A stretch of 12,580 nt of DNA from Nitrospira sp. UBA2083 (GTDB lineage Bacteria > Nitrospirota > Nitrospiria > Nitrospirales > Nitrospiraceae), in contig DCZN01000132.1 in assembly GCA_002331625.1 (NCBI GenBank), forward strand, positions 21,940 to 34,519, written 5' to 3'. The position numbers and the translations under genes were made by a program. The notes beneath the pieces are model-generated. The model did not search any database. It was not told the DNA's origin and saw only the letters and a list, made by a program, of their open reading frames with translations. This document shows, one piece after another, positions 1 through 7,205 of the stretch (position 1 is the stretch's first letter; each line of letters opens with the position of its first letter).

Positions 1-60
1 GCGATGCTTGCCGTGGGGCAGCCGGTCGATACGTCGGTCGCGTCCTTGGTGCTCAGCTAA
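1..60 (+). CDS. C-terminal tail of an unidentified gene (partial)
   Basis: Frame 1 is open from the first base and ends at TAA (58-60), leaving 19 residues that finish in VASLVLS. The gene begins outside the window. Nothing in so short a tail identifies a family. It is called a coding tail because the frame is open, codon use is plausible, and the next gene lies about 190 bases downstream with its own promoter-like sequence. A chance open frame of 60 bases cannot be excluded. Confidence 0.4.
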   Translation, partial: AMLAVGQPVDTSVASLVLS

Positions 61-162
61 GCTCTGCCCAGTGATGATCCCTGCGGGCTTCCGCTTCGCT
101 GGTTCACTTCGACCGCACGCAACATGCTCTTCTCCGTGATGCCCGTGGCAGGCCCACTCCGG

Positions 163-192
163 TTGACAGTGTATAAAGCTCTCCACTAGACT
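163..192 (+). promoter_or_regulatory. Candidate sigma70-type promoter for the basic protein/HEAT pair
   Basis: A perfect -35 hexamer TTGACA (163-168) is followed after 18 bases by TAGACT (187-192), a four-of-six match to the -10 consensus. Transcription would start near 199, about 50 bases before the ATG at 252. A closer TATAAA (172-177) sits only three bases after the -35 and could act as a -10 only with a different, weaker -35. The assignment is inferred from consensus only. Confidence 0.4.
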
Positions 193-251
193 GCACCGTT
201 CTCATCCGTTGTTGATCAGACTGGAGTTTATCGAAGGGGAGGCATGGATCG

Positions 252-461
252 ATGGCCAAGAAGCGAGTGCCTGAATCGGATGAAGGGAAGTTGAAAAAGA
301 AAATTGCCGCCAAGCTCACCAATCAGGGAAAAGCAGGGGGCGACGCCGCACTCCGATCGCTGAAGAAACGATTGAAGAGAGAGCAACGGAAACGGCGGGC
401 CCTTGCGCTCCGGAAAAAACAGGCAGCGGGAAGCAAAGGGGCGGCGGCAACTTCGGCGTAG
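252..461 (+). CDS. Small, very basic hypothetical protein (69 aa)
   Basis: A complete short gene preceded by a strong ribosome binding site (AAGGGGAGG, 234-242) nine bases before the ATG. The product has 23 lysines and arginines against 5 acidic residues, so its net charge is strongly positive. There is a KLKKK block near residue 13 and a dense run KKRLKREQRKRR around residues 38-49, which is probably one amphipathic helix. The tail is Ala/Gly/Ser-rich. There is no cysteine, signal peptide or membrane segment. I do not recognise a named family. The composition suggests binding to RNA, DNA or ribosomes, but that is inference. The HEAT-repeat gene follows on the same strand 26 bases after the stop (8 if its GTG start is used), so the two are probably co-transcribed. 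The ribosome binding site and clean boundaries support a real gene. Confidence 0.7.
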   Translation: MAKKRVPESDEGKLKKKIAAKLTNQGKAGGDAALRSLKKRLKREQRKRRALALRKKQAAGSKGAAATSA

Positions 462-487
462 TCGGTCTCGTGGTAGCCGTAGACTCT

Positions 488-1315
488 ATGGACCCAAAAC
501 CCAAAAGCGCTCCAGAAGAGAGCAACCCACTTATTAGCCAGCCGGCTGGAGATCAGCCGATGGGTGCGGCTGATCAGATGCAGACTGATGTTGCCGCTGG
601 TGATGCGCTGACGGTCAGTCCGGACACCGTCGCGCTTGAAGAAGAACAGGTCAAGGACGAGATCGATATTCAGATCGATCTGTTGAACGACCCTGACTGG
701 GTGGTTCGTCGAGAAGCTGTCATCACCCTTGGCGAGATGGGGGATGAGCGGTGTGTCGATCCGTTGGCCCGCGCGCTGCGCGACGGCGATTGGCAAGTTC
801 GTGAAGTCGCCATCGAAGCGATGGGCCAGGTGGGCTCCCCCGCTGTTGAGACCCTCCTCAAATTGCTTCGTGACTGGGAAGTTCGCAAGTACGCCATCGC
901 GGCGCTCGGCAAAATACGCGACGAGCGCGTGCTCGACCCGCTGATGCTTCAGCTTCGAAGCGATGAGTTTAAGGACGATGCGATCGATGCCTTGGTTGCC
1001 CTGGGCGAACCCTCCGTCGAAAGACTGATCGGTGCGCTTCGTGACAAAGATGACAATGTCCGCAAGTGCGCAGTGCTCGCATTGGGACGGATTAAGAGCA
1101 ACGACGCCATTGACCCCCTGATCCAGATGCTTGGTGATAAGGACTGGTTTACCCGTTTAACCGCCGCGGCGGCGTTGGAGTCGATCGGTGATGAGCGAGG
1201 TCGCGACGCGATCAAGCCGTTGCTCAAGGATCCCGATATGGTGGTGAAAATGCGGGTGGAACGAATTCTGGCGAAGTGGAAGAAACAGCCAACGGTACAG
1301 CCAGCCACGGCCTGA
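488..1315 (+). CDS. HEAT-repeat protein (PBS-lyase-type repeats), cytoplasmic
   Basis: About 275 residues. Residues 1-58 are a low-complexity, Pro/Ser/Asp/Glu-rich leader without hydrophobic stretches. Residues from about 63 to 265 are tandem units of roughly 30 residues with the HEAT pattern (D-x-x-W/N-x-V-R, then A-x-x-A-L-G, then a-x-DPL), for example DPDWVVRREAVITLG and DKDDNVRKCAVLALGRI. About six to seven units are visible, the fourth (SDEFKDDAIDALVALG) being degenerate. The tail is basic (KWKKQ). Such alpha-solenoids are usually protein-binding scaffolds; some relatives act on phycobilins, but nothing here suggests that. The ATG at 488 is preferred because MDPKPK is a natural N-terminus with a weak GGTAG upstream (472-476). 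A GTG at 470 would add six residues, and neither start has a strong ribosome binding site. The gene probably depends on the basic-protein gene upstream for expression and ends one base from a convergent gene. Confidence 0.85.
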   Translation: MDPKPKSAPEESNPLISQPAGDQPMGAADQMQTDVAAGDALTVSPDTVALEEEQVKDEIDIQIDLLNDPDWVVRREAVITLGEMGDERCVDPLARALRDGDWQVREVAIEAMGQVGSPAVETLLKLLRDWEVRKYAIAALGKIRDERVLDPLMLQLRSDEFKDDAIDALVALGEPSVERLIGALRDKDDNVRKCAVLALGRIKSNDAIDPLIQMLGDKDWFTRLTAAAALESIGDERGRDAIKPLLKDPDMVVKMRVERILAKWKKQPTVQPATA

Positions 1316-1316
1316 G

Positions 1317-1772
1317 CTATTTGTTCAGCTGTTGATCCATCCTCTGTTGCAGCTCATCCAGTTTTTTGAGTGACACCGGTTTTCCCGTCTTGAGTTCCGA
1401 TTTTACCTCTCGCAGTGCTTCGGCCAGGTCGCGCAGTGAAGCTGTTGTGTTATCGGCATTCGTGCCCTTGGTTGTGGCCTCTACCGCCTCGATGACTCCT
1501 GTCAGCTCCTTCTCGGCTTCGCCATAATTGCGGTCGATGACGTGCACCTTCGCTTGCACGAAGCGAGACTTGGCATCGACGAGTCCCTGACGCCGACGGA
1601 GGTCACGCTCGATCCCGAGCGTGGTATCCATGACATTTCTGGACACATCCTTTAAGGACTGTTGTAGATCCGCGACGGATCGTTGCAGGGTCCCGACGGG
1701 GCGTTGTCCAAAATAGTAGCCGGCTGCGAACGCGCCGGCGAGCAGTATGAGAACAGTGAGAAATTTGGCCAT
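1317..1772 (-). CDS. Membrane-anchored coiled-coil protein of unknown function
   Basis: A 151-residue protein. Residues 4-22 form one hydrophobic segment (FLTVLILLAGAFAAGYYFG), acting as an N-terminal anchor or uncleaved signal. The rest is polar and helical: heptad-like stretches at about 26-60 (VGTLQRSVADLQQSL) and 112-150 (LRDLAEALREVKSELK, then LDELQQRMDQQL) flank a helical middle (70-100). It is probably inserted once in the inner membrane with the coiled coil in the periplasm. The ATG at 1772 is chosen because AGGA lies five bases upstream. The GTG one codon earlier has only two bases of spacing. It is the last gene of the glgP unit, 12 bases after the secreted HEAT gene. I recognise no catalytic motif. 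A scaffold or envelope-organising role with the HEAT protein is a guess from gene order. Confidence 0.75.
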   Translation of the reverse strand: MAKFLTVLILLAGAFAAGYYFGQRPVGTLQRSVADLQQSLKDVSRNVMDTTLGIERDLRRRQGLVDAKSRFVQAKVHVIDRNYGEAEKELTGVIEAVEATTKGTNADNTTASLRDLAEALREVKSELKTGKPVSLKKLDELQQRMDQQLNK

Positions 1773-1784
1773 CACGATCCTACG

Positions 1785-3185
1785 TTAGCGGCGACGTATT
1801 GACGAACTCTGTTTATTCAACAGCTGCAGCAAACTGTTCGCTGCAGCAATATGTACAGCCTCATCCGAGTCATGCAACCCTTTTACCAAAATGGAGATAG
1901 CACTGTCGCTGCTTTTCCGTAATGCTTTAGCGGCCATGAGGCGAGGGAGTGGTTGCTGGTCCAGCAGAAGGGTTTGCAGGGCCGTAAGTGCATGTTGGTC
2001 CGATGATGCCCCCAGGGCTTGGGCTGCCGCACCTCGAATGGAAGGATCGGGATGCCGAGCTAGTTCAGTGGCCAGCGTGATGGCTGAGGCATCGCCGAGC
2101 CGTAGCAACCCCTCGGCAGCACTGGCTCGGACGCGCGCATCAGGATCGTGAGTAAGTGCCGAGAGCAGCGGCCGATTGTCTGTGATACCGAGTCGCCCTA
2201 GGCTTGCGGCCGCGACGCCGCGAACCATCGCCATCTCATCCCCGATCGCATGCGTGAGCGGTGCCACGCCACCTGGGGATCCGAATTCTCCCAGGGCTCC
2301 GGCCGCGAACGCGCGCACTGAGGGGGCAGGATCGTACACGGCCTGGGAGAGGACGGCTAGGCTTGTCGGGCGTTTGAGGCGTCCCAGCACACCGAGGGCT
2401 GCCATTCTGGATTCGGCATCCGGCAGGGTCGCGGCGCTGGTAATGTCATCCAGCTTTTCAGAACGGCCCATTCGAAAGAGGGCGGCGGCGGCAAAGATGG
2501 CTTCCGGTCCATCCTCGGTACGAGTGATATCCAGAAGCCGTTGTTGAATGTCGGTTGCGTGGGCATCTCCAAGTGCCGTCATGGCGGCGATGCGGACAGT
2601 CGGAATCTCGTCCCGCAACGCGCGGCGCAACGCACCGGATTTCGCCGCGAGTCCAGCTTTACCGATGGCCTCGGCAGCTCTGGCTCGGACGACGACGGAA
2701 GCATCAAGTAAGCCATCCTCCAAAATTGCTGCGGTCTCCGGCAGCCCTAAGTCCGCCAGAGCTGAATAGGCCGCTATGCGGATATGCTCTTTTCGGTCTC
2801 GCACGTGACTCGTGATCACTCCAAGCGCCAAGGGGCGAAGAAGCGGCGCATCATGTCGCTGATCCGGCTGGTGCAATTTCCCATAGATGGTCAGTGCCTC
2901 GTCGGTTCGTCCAAGACGGACGTAGCTCAACAAGGAGAGCCGGAGCAATTCTTTCGAGGGTGTCGTGTCGGGTGGAAGGCCTTGGTACAAAGCGATGACT
3001 TCGGGGTAATCATCTGCCTTGAAGAGGGCTGCCGCTTTCGATTCGACCGTGGGAAGAGGACCTGCCGATACAGGCGAGAGCGGCGCGGTGATGAAAAGCA
3101 GCATGAGCGTACAGGTCACATAGGCGGTTTTAAATGACTCAGAGGCCAGATTGTTTATGAGGCACCGATTTGCCGCGTGAACCAT
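1785..3185 (-). CDS. Exported HEAT-repeat protein with TPR-like N-terminal part
   Basis: A 466-residue protein. Residues 20-41 contain a hydrophobic core (AYVTCTLMLLFITAPLSPVSA) ending in a signal-peptidase-I-like V-S-A at 39-41, so export to the periplasm or cell surface is likely. The N-region is long (about 20 residues), so the true start could be internal, but no better start is obvious. Residues 45-105 look like one or two TPR-like helical hairpins (AAALFKADDYPEVIALY; LSYVRLGRTDEALTIYGKL). From about 115 to 455 run about ten HEAT-type repeats with V-R-x-x-A-A-x-A-L-G cores, such as SVRAFAAGALGEFG and DARVRASAAEGLLRLG. The C-terminus is basic (SSSIRRR). The ATG lies three bases after the glgP stop, so translation is probably coupled to glgP. 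The repeats suggest protein binding. Partner and role are unknown. Confidence 0.85.
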   Translation of the reverse strand: MVHAANRCLINNLASESFKTAYVTCTLMLLFITAPLSPVSAGPLPTVESKAAALFKADDYPEVIALYQGLPPDTTPSKELLRLSLLSYVRLGRTDEALTIYGKLHQPDQRHDAPLLRPLALGVITSHVRDRKEHIRIAAYSALADLGLPETAAILEDGLLDASVVVRARAAEAIGKAGLAAKSGALRRALRDEIPTVRIAAMTALGDAHATDIQQRLLDITRTEDGPEAIFAAAALFRMGRSEKLDDITSAATLPDAESRMAALGVLGRLKRPTSLAVLSQAVYDPAPSVRAFAAGALGEFGSPGGVAPLTHAIGDEMAMVRGVAAASLGRLGITDNRPLLSALTHDPDARVRASAAEGLLRLGDASAITLATELARHPDPSIRGAAAQALGASSDQHALTALQTLLLDQQPLPRLMAAKALRKSSDSAISILVKGLHDSDEAVHIAAANSLLQLLNKQSSSIRRR

Positions 3186-3188
3186 GAG

Positions 3189-5339
3189 TTACCATGTCGT
3201 CGGCATGCGCACCGTCGCCGCGCGGTACATCAGGCCGACGTAGTCCTTCAGCATGCGCGTGGTGCAGAACTGTGGTGCAATCGTCCGGATGCATTCTTTG
3301 ACCATTTGGAGCCAGCCGCGGGGAATGCCGTCCCGATCACGCTGATAGAACAACGGCACGACTTCTTGTTCCAATACTCGATAGAGTTGCTCTGCGTCAT
3401 GATGATCTTGGGCCGGTGCGTCGGCCTGTTCGTTCAGCGGTTGGATCCCCCACCCGTTGGCTCCGTTATACCCTTCGACCCACCAGCCGTCGAGGACACT
3501 GAGGTTCAATACGCCGTTCAGGGCGGCTTTCATGCCGCTGGTGCCGCTGGCTTCGAGCGGAAAGCGAGGGGTGTTCAGCCAGATGTCGACGCCTTGGACG
3601 AGATACTTCGCCATATGCATCTCGTAGTCTTCCAAGAATGCGACGTGACCACCCAGTTTGTGGTCATGGCAGAAGTTCAACACTTCGTGGATGAAGTATC
3701 GGCCTGGCTCATCGGCTGGGTGGGCCTTGCCTGCGAAGATGAGTTGGACCGGCCGCCAGCGGTCCTGGAGGAGCACCTTTAATCGTTCAAGGTCTCGAAA
3801 GAGCAAGGTTGCCCGCTTGTAGGTCGCAAACCGGCGTGCGAATCCGATCGTCAAGGCCTCAGGATCGAGGAGCGTACCGCGCGTGAGGACCTGAGATGGT
3901 TGCAGATGCCCGTGCATCCAGCCGTTTCGTGCACGTTCGCGGATAAACCCCATCAGTTTTCGCTTCATCGTTTGCCGAACCGCCCAGAGTTCATGGTCGG
4001 GCACATCCATCACCCGTTGCCACATGGCCGGATCATCGCAGGTGTGGGTCCAGGTCGGGCTGAGGGATTTGCTGTACAAATGGTGCAGCTCCGGCGAGAT
4101 CCAGGTCGGTGCATGGATCCCGTTCGTCACGCTGCGGATGGGGATTTGGTCGGTCGGTAATCCAGGCCAGAAGTGCTGCCACATCCCGCGGCTGACCCGG
4201 CCATGTTCGCGGCTGACGCCGTTAACGTGGGCCGACAGGCGCATGACCAGGGCGGTCATGTTAAAACCATGGCCGTGCGATTCAGGGGTCTCGCCGAGGT
4301 GCAGGAATTCGTCGCGCGAAAGGCCCAGCTGTTCCCAATAGCCGGAAAAGTATCGATCCATCAGATGATGGGGGAAGACGTCGTGTCCGGCCGGTACGGG
4401 TGTGTGCGTCGTGAAGACGGTGCTTTGACGGACGAGTTCGCACGCTTCCGCGTGGGACGAACCTTTCTGAACCAGCTCCCGCACCCGCTCCAATGTCAGG
4501 AAGGCGGAGTGCCCTTCATTGGCATGCCAGACTGACGGCGAAATGCCGAGCGTGCGCAACATCCGCACGCCCCCGATCCCCAGGAGGATTTCCTGGCAGA
4601 TCCGCATCTCTTGGTCACCACCGTAGAGACGAGCGGAGAGGGCACGATCCTCGGGGCTGTTTTCTGGGACATCCGTATCGATAAGGAAGAGCGGGATCCG
4701 GCCCACTAAGACTTTCCAGACTGCGGCAGTCACACGGCGGTTGCTCATCTCGACGGCAAACCGGCAAGGTTCCCCCGAGGGAGTCAACGCCAAATGGACC
4801 GGCGATTCAGCGCGGTTAAACGGAGCGTAGGCTGCCTCCTGCCACCCTTCCGGCGTGATCCGCTGACGGAAGTACCCTTGCGGATACATGAATCCGATGC
4901 CGACGAGCGGCAAGCCAAGGTCGCTTGCTTCTTTGCAATGGTCTCCGGCCAGGATTCCGAGACCGCCGCTATAAATGGGAACAGAGGCATGGAGGCCGAA
5001 TTCGGCTGAGAAGTAGGCAATGGTCGTTTTCGCCAGATCGGCATGGTGGGTTCCGACCCAGCTCTTTTTGTTCGCCAAATATTCATCGAATAAACGGAAC
5101 ACAGCCGAGTATTGGCGGAGAAAGGAGGGATCTTCGGCCAAGCGCGTCAACCGGTCCGGTTTCACATCGGCCAAGAGCTTGACCGGATTGTGATTCGTCA
5201 GAAACCACAGGGTCGGATCGATCACTTCGAACAGCTGGCGTGCTTCCAACGTCCAACTCCACCAGAGGTTCTGCGCCAGTTCCGGTAGACGATTGAGGTT
5301 TTGCGGGAGAGAACTGTTCACGTCATTAGGGGAATCCAC
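3189..5339 (-). CDS. glgP: Alpha-glucan (glycogen/maltodextrin) phosphorylase, GT35 short type
   Basis: Releases glucose-1-phosphate from alpha-1,4-glucan ends by phosphorolysis, in the cytoplasm, with pyridoxal phosphate. Counting from the GTG start the protein has 716 residues. The N-terminal DUF3417 domain (about 8-105) contains ELAQNLWWSW. The catalytic part follows, with SAEFGLHASVPIYSGGLGILAGDH (about 111-134), HANEGHSAF (272-280), RFATYKRA (503-510) and the cofactor motif EASGTSGMKAALNG, whose lysine is about residue 604. The length fits the compact DUF3417 phosphorylases rather than the roughly 800-residue E. coli type. Start choice: the longest frame begins at TTG (5357), but AAGGAG at 5350-5345 lies just downstream of that TTG and exactly five bases before GTG 5339, so GTG is very probably the true start. 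It lies second in a minus-strand unit and appears intact, with expected active-site motifs present. Confidence 0.95.
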   Translation of the reverse strand: MDSPNDVNSSLPQNLNRLPELAQNLWWSWTLEARQLFEVIDPTLWFLTNHNPVKLLADVKPDRLTRLAEDPSFLRQYSAVFRLFDEYLANKKSWVGTHHADLAKTTIAYFSAEFGLHASVPIYSGGLGILAGDHCKEASDLGLPLVGIGFMYPQGYFRQRITPEGWQEAAYAPFNRAESPVHLALTPSGEPCRFAVEMSNRRVTAAVWKVLVGRIPLFLIDTDVPENSPEDRALSARLYGGDQEMRICQEILLGIGGVRMLRTLGISPSVWHANEGHSAFLTLERVRELVQKGSSHAEACELVRQSTVFTTHTPVPAGHDVFPHHLMDRYFSGYWEQLGLSRDEFLHLGETPESHGHGFNMTALVMRLSAHVNGVSREHGRVSRGMWQHFWPGLPTDQIPIRSVTNGIHAPTWISPELHHLYSKSLSPTWTHTCDDPAMWQRVMDVPDHELWAVRQTMKRKLMGFIRERARNGWMHGHLQPSQVLTRGTLLDPEALTIGFARRFATYKRATLLFRDLERLKVLLQDRWRPVQLIFAGKAHPADEPGRYFIHEVLNFCHDHKLGGHVAFLEDYEMHMAKYLVQGVDIWLNTPRFPLEASGTSGMKAALNGVLNLSVLDGWWVEGYNGANGWGIQPLNEQADAPAQDHHDAEQLYRVLEQEVVPLFYQRDRDGIPRGWLQMVKECIRTIAPQFCTTRMLKDYVGLMYRAATVRMPTTW

Positions 5340-5350
5340 AGGCGCTCCTT
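5337..5350 (-). promoter_or_regulatory. Ribosome binding site that fixes the glgP start at GTG
   Basis: On the minus strand AAGGAG (5350-5345) is followed by CGCCT and then GTG (5339-5337). This is near-ideal spacing. The upstream in-frame TTG (5357-5355) would place the same sequence inside the coding region and has no purine-rich motif of its own. Confidence 0.8.
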
Positions 5351-5403
5351 TGGTCAAGATGAGAGAACGGGTATAGGTACGGATGGGCGATCACTGGCTG
5401 CAA

Positions 5404-6240
5404 TCAGGCGTGCCCTGCCTTGTGCCACGAGGCCCAGTCTTTGGAGAATGCCACGGCAGCATACCGTTCGCCGAGGATTTTTGCGACCCGATTTAACAGT
5501 TTGGTGAGTTGCTGCAGCTCAGTTTGGGTCAGATCGTTGCGGAATCGTGGATGGAGGCCCCAGCGTGTTTCCACTTCCTCGCCCGACACGCTCGACATCA
5601 AGCTGATGAGCTTGATCTCCTGGCCCGTCGATTTCTTCTCGTCGGTCGAAATCTCAGCGGTTGCAGACAGAATCTGCGAAGGTTCTGGACTGGGTGGAGC
5701 TTCACCTTGCAGTACGGCGGTGAGGGCCGGTACGGCTGCGCTTGCACAGAGCGATGCGGCGGAGCTGAGCTGTGCGTTCCGTGGTGCCCCGAGTGCCTCA
5801 GCTACTTTCTCACCGAAGTCGCGGAACATCTCGTTCTTCGTCTTCGAATCTTCCGTGATCAAGAATTTGTATTGCTCATACGCCTGGCGACTTTCGGCCA
5901 CCGTGGTACCGATGGTCAGGACGATTTCCATCTGATCCGCGTTGTTCCCGAATGCCGGTTCCAGCGCCTGCTTCAACTGTTGCGTCACGGCGTCTTCCAG
6001 CCCGTTCATGAATTCGATCTGATCTTTCAGCGGAATGTGCAGGGCCACGAGCCGGTCCGTGAGGTTGAACATCACCTTGAGGAATTCCAGATAAATGCCC
6101 CATTCGTCCTGGCGCTTGAGTTTCAGTGCCTGCTCCGGGGCATTGCGCTTCATCATCGTGACCGACTCCCCCGACACGGCGAGCATCAGCTCAGCCAACT
6201 GACGGAGCTGCTCCTTATATTCAGTATTCGCAGTAGCCAT
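5404..6240 (-). CDS. Helical two-part protein of unknown function, first gene of the glgP unit
   Basis: A 278-residue soluble protein with no signal peptide or membrane segment. Residues 1-175 are predicted mostly helical by eye (EQLRQLAELMLAVSGES, VYLEFLKVMF-like packing, LEDAVTQQLKQALEPAF). Residues 178-207 form a Pro/Ser/Glu/Lys linker. Residues 208-278 form a second compact block (EIKLISLMSSVSGEEVETRWGLHPRF to the end), rich in Trp, Arg and Leu and probably helical. I recognise no catalytic motif or family. The ATG at 6240 has GGAAG four bases upstream and sits about 15 bases downstream of the predicted transcription start. A TTG at 6255 would fall on that start and is unlikely. The glgP start lies 64 bases downstream on the same strand, so co-transcription is likely. 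A role in glucan storage or its control is only a contextual guess. Confidence 0.75.
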   Translation of the reverse strand: MATANTEYKEQLRQLAELMLAVSGESVTMMKRNAPEQALKLKRQDEWGIYLEFLKVMFNLTDRLVALHIPLKDQIEFMNGLEDAVTQQLKQALEPAFGNNADQMEIVLTIGTTVAESRQAYEQYKFLITEDSKTKNEMFRDFGEKVAEALGAPRNAQLSSAASLCASAAVPALTAVLQGEAPPSPEPSQILSATAEISTDEKKSTGQEIKLISLMSSVSGEEVETRWGLHPRFRNDLTQTELQQLTKLLNRVAKILGERYAAVAFSKDWASWHKAGHA

Positions 6241-6261
6241 GGGTCTTCCGATCAACGGCAG

Positions 6262-6290
6262 ATTATAACGGAGACATATGCGGGGAGCAA
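6262..6290 (-). promoter_or_regulatory. Sigma70-type promoter of the glgP unit
   Basis: On the minus strand, TTGCTC (6290-6285) is followed by a 17-base spacer and a perfect TATAAT (6267-6262). Transcription would begin near 6255, leaving a leader of about 15 bases before the ATG at 6240, which still contains the GGAAG ribosome binding site. The -35 is weak (three of six), which leaves room for an activator. No other promoter-like sequence is evident before glgP or the two downstream genes. Confidence 0.6.
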
Positions 6291-6380
6291 AGAGGCGGAT
6301 TCGCGATTCAGCAATTTCTTGCCCGAGCTAAGTCCTGCCAGGTACGATGCCTGAGTATGGATAGGTATAGGTGAAGCGCG

Positions 6381-6904
6381 ATGGGAAAAACCGAACAAGA
6401 ACTAACTGGGATTGCAAGAGCATACTTTGAATACTCAGCTTGGTTTGTGGCTGAGAGGTTCTCCGAACATCGGAAATGGACGGCTCGATCAAGACAAGAA
6501 GCGCTAGTGGCTGAAAGAGTTGCGACATTGGTGGTGCGAGTCCAGCTGAAATAGAGGAAGCAAGAGCCTGCGCGGTCAACTCTTTAGCCACACCACCGGC
6601 GCATCCTCAAGAGTGGGCTGCAGAGGAGATATGGAATATTGTTCGAGGGTCTGTTGAGGACGCATGGCAACTTATTCTCAAGCTGGTTGAATTAGTCCCG
6701 GATAACGACGGAGTGATTTCTTTTCTTGCGGCGGGTCCTATTGAGGATTTTTGGGTCACGCATGGAGATCAATACTTCCTTCAGGTTGAACGACTTACGA
6801 CGGGTTGCCCGCGGTTCAAGGAACTACTTGGCGGTGTTTGGCAAAATGATATGAGTGAAGAGCTTTGGAATAAAGTGCAATCGATACGAGGAGAACCTTG
6901 GTAA
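6381..6904 (+). pseudogene. DUF6869-type protein, broken by one frameshift
   Basis: From ATG 6381 (AGGTGAAG just upstream) the frame reads 57 residues (MGKTEQELTGIARAYFEYSA...) to TAG at 6552-6554. Coding sense resumes in the frame one base back, from about 6535-6554, and runs to TAA at 6902-6904. It reads SPAEIEEARACAVNSL, then DAWQLILKLVELVPDN, FLAAGPIEDFWVTHGD and PRFKELLGGVWQNDMSEELW. The pattern of FLAAGP-ED, then PRF..LLGGVW is what I know from DUF6869 proteins. Restoring one base gives about 174 residues, a sensible full length. The start codon of the second part is not needed: a GTG at 6713 would make only a 63-residue C-terminal fragment. The function of DUF6869 is unknown. Base composition looks lower in GC than the flanking glgP and helicase genes, suggesting acquired DNA. 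A sequencing error would also explain the break. Confidence 0.65.
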
Positions 6905-6984
6905 CTTGAGAGCCGAAAACAGTGTCCGGAACCGTCTGGTTATAGGTGCTTGCCTCGGAATTCGAAAAAGAGGAAAATGTCAAC

Positions 6985-7205
6985 ATGTCACCCTCGCCCT
7001 TAAAGAAATCCTCAAGTTGAGCGTTTCCGAACGAGTTCAGTTGGCTGAAGAGATGTGGGATAGTATTGTAGCAAATCCGGACTCTCTTCCAGTTACGGAT
7101 GCTCAGAAACGAGAGCTCGACATGCGCCGCGAGACCCACTCTAACGATCCTGCCTCGTCCCGTTCTTGGGAAGAAGTCCGCGCTGATCTGGATAGGAATG
7201 GATGA
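6985..7205 (+). pseudogene. Addiction-module antitoxin (Unstab_antitox type), start region frameshifted
   Basis: The frame ending at TGA 7203-7205 carries a clear antitoxin of the 'putative addiction module component' family: EILKLSVSERVQLAEEMWDSI, then a middle part with LPVTDAQKRELDMR, and a tail with SWEEVRADLDRNG. This frame has no ATG, GTG or TTG close to the conserved N-terminus. An ATG at 6985, preceded by GAGGA ten bases upstream, lies in the next frame and reads MSPSPLKK before a stop. Adding one base in or near the CCC at 6997-6999 joins the two as MSPSPLKEILKLS, giving 73 residues, the expected family size. The stop overlaps the toxin ATG at 7202, as usual for these operons. A far upstream in-frame start would yield a longer protein with an uncharacteristic leader, which I do not believe. 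Confidence 0.65.

Noticed and set aside
3177..3782. A 201-residue plus-strand open frame opposite the end of glgP
   Set aside because: It is antisense to the conserved phosphorylase C-terminal part, including the PLP motif, and looks like a codon-bias shadow.
5509..6354. A 281-residue plus-strand open frame opposite the first gene of the glgP unit
   Set aside because: The minus-strand frame has a promoter, ribosome binding site and sensible domain layout; the plus frame has none and no family.
6855..7205. A 116-residue protein starting at 6855 as the antitoxin
   Set aside because: Its first 45 residues overlap the end of the DUF6869 frame and have no antitoxin character. The family core begins about residue 46, near the better start at 6985.
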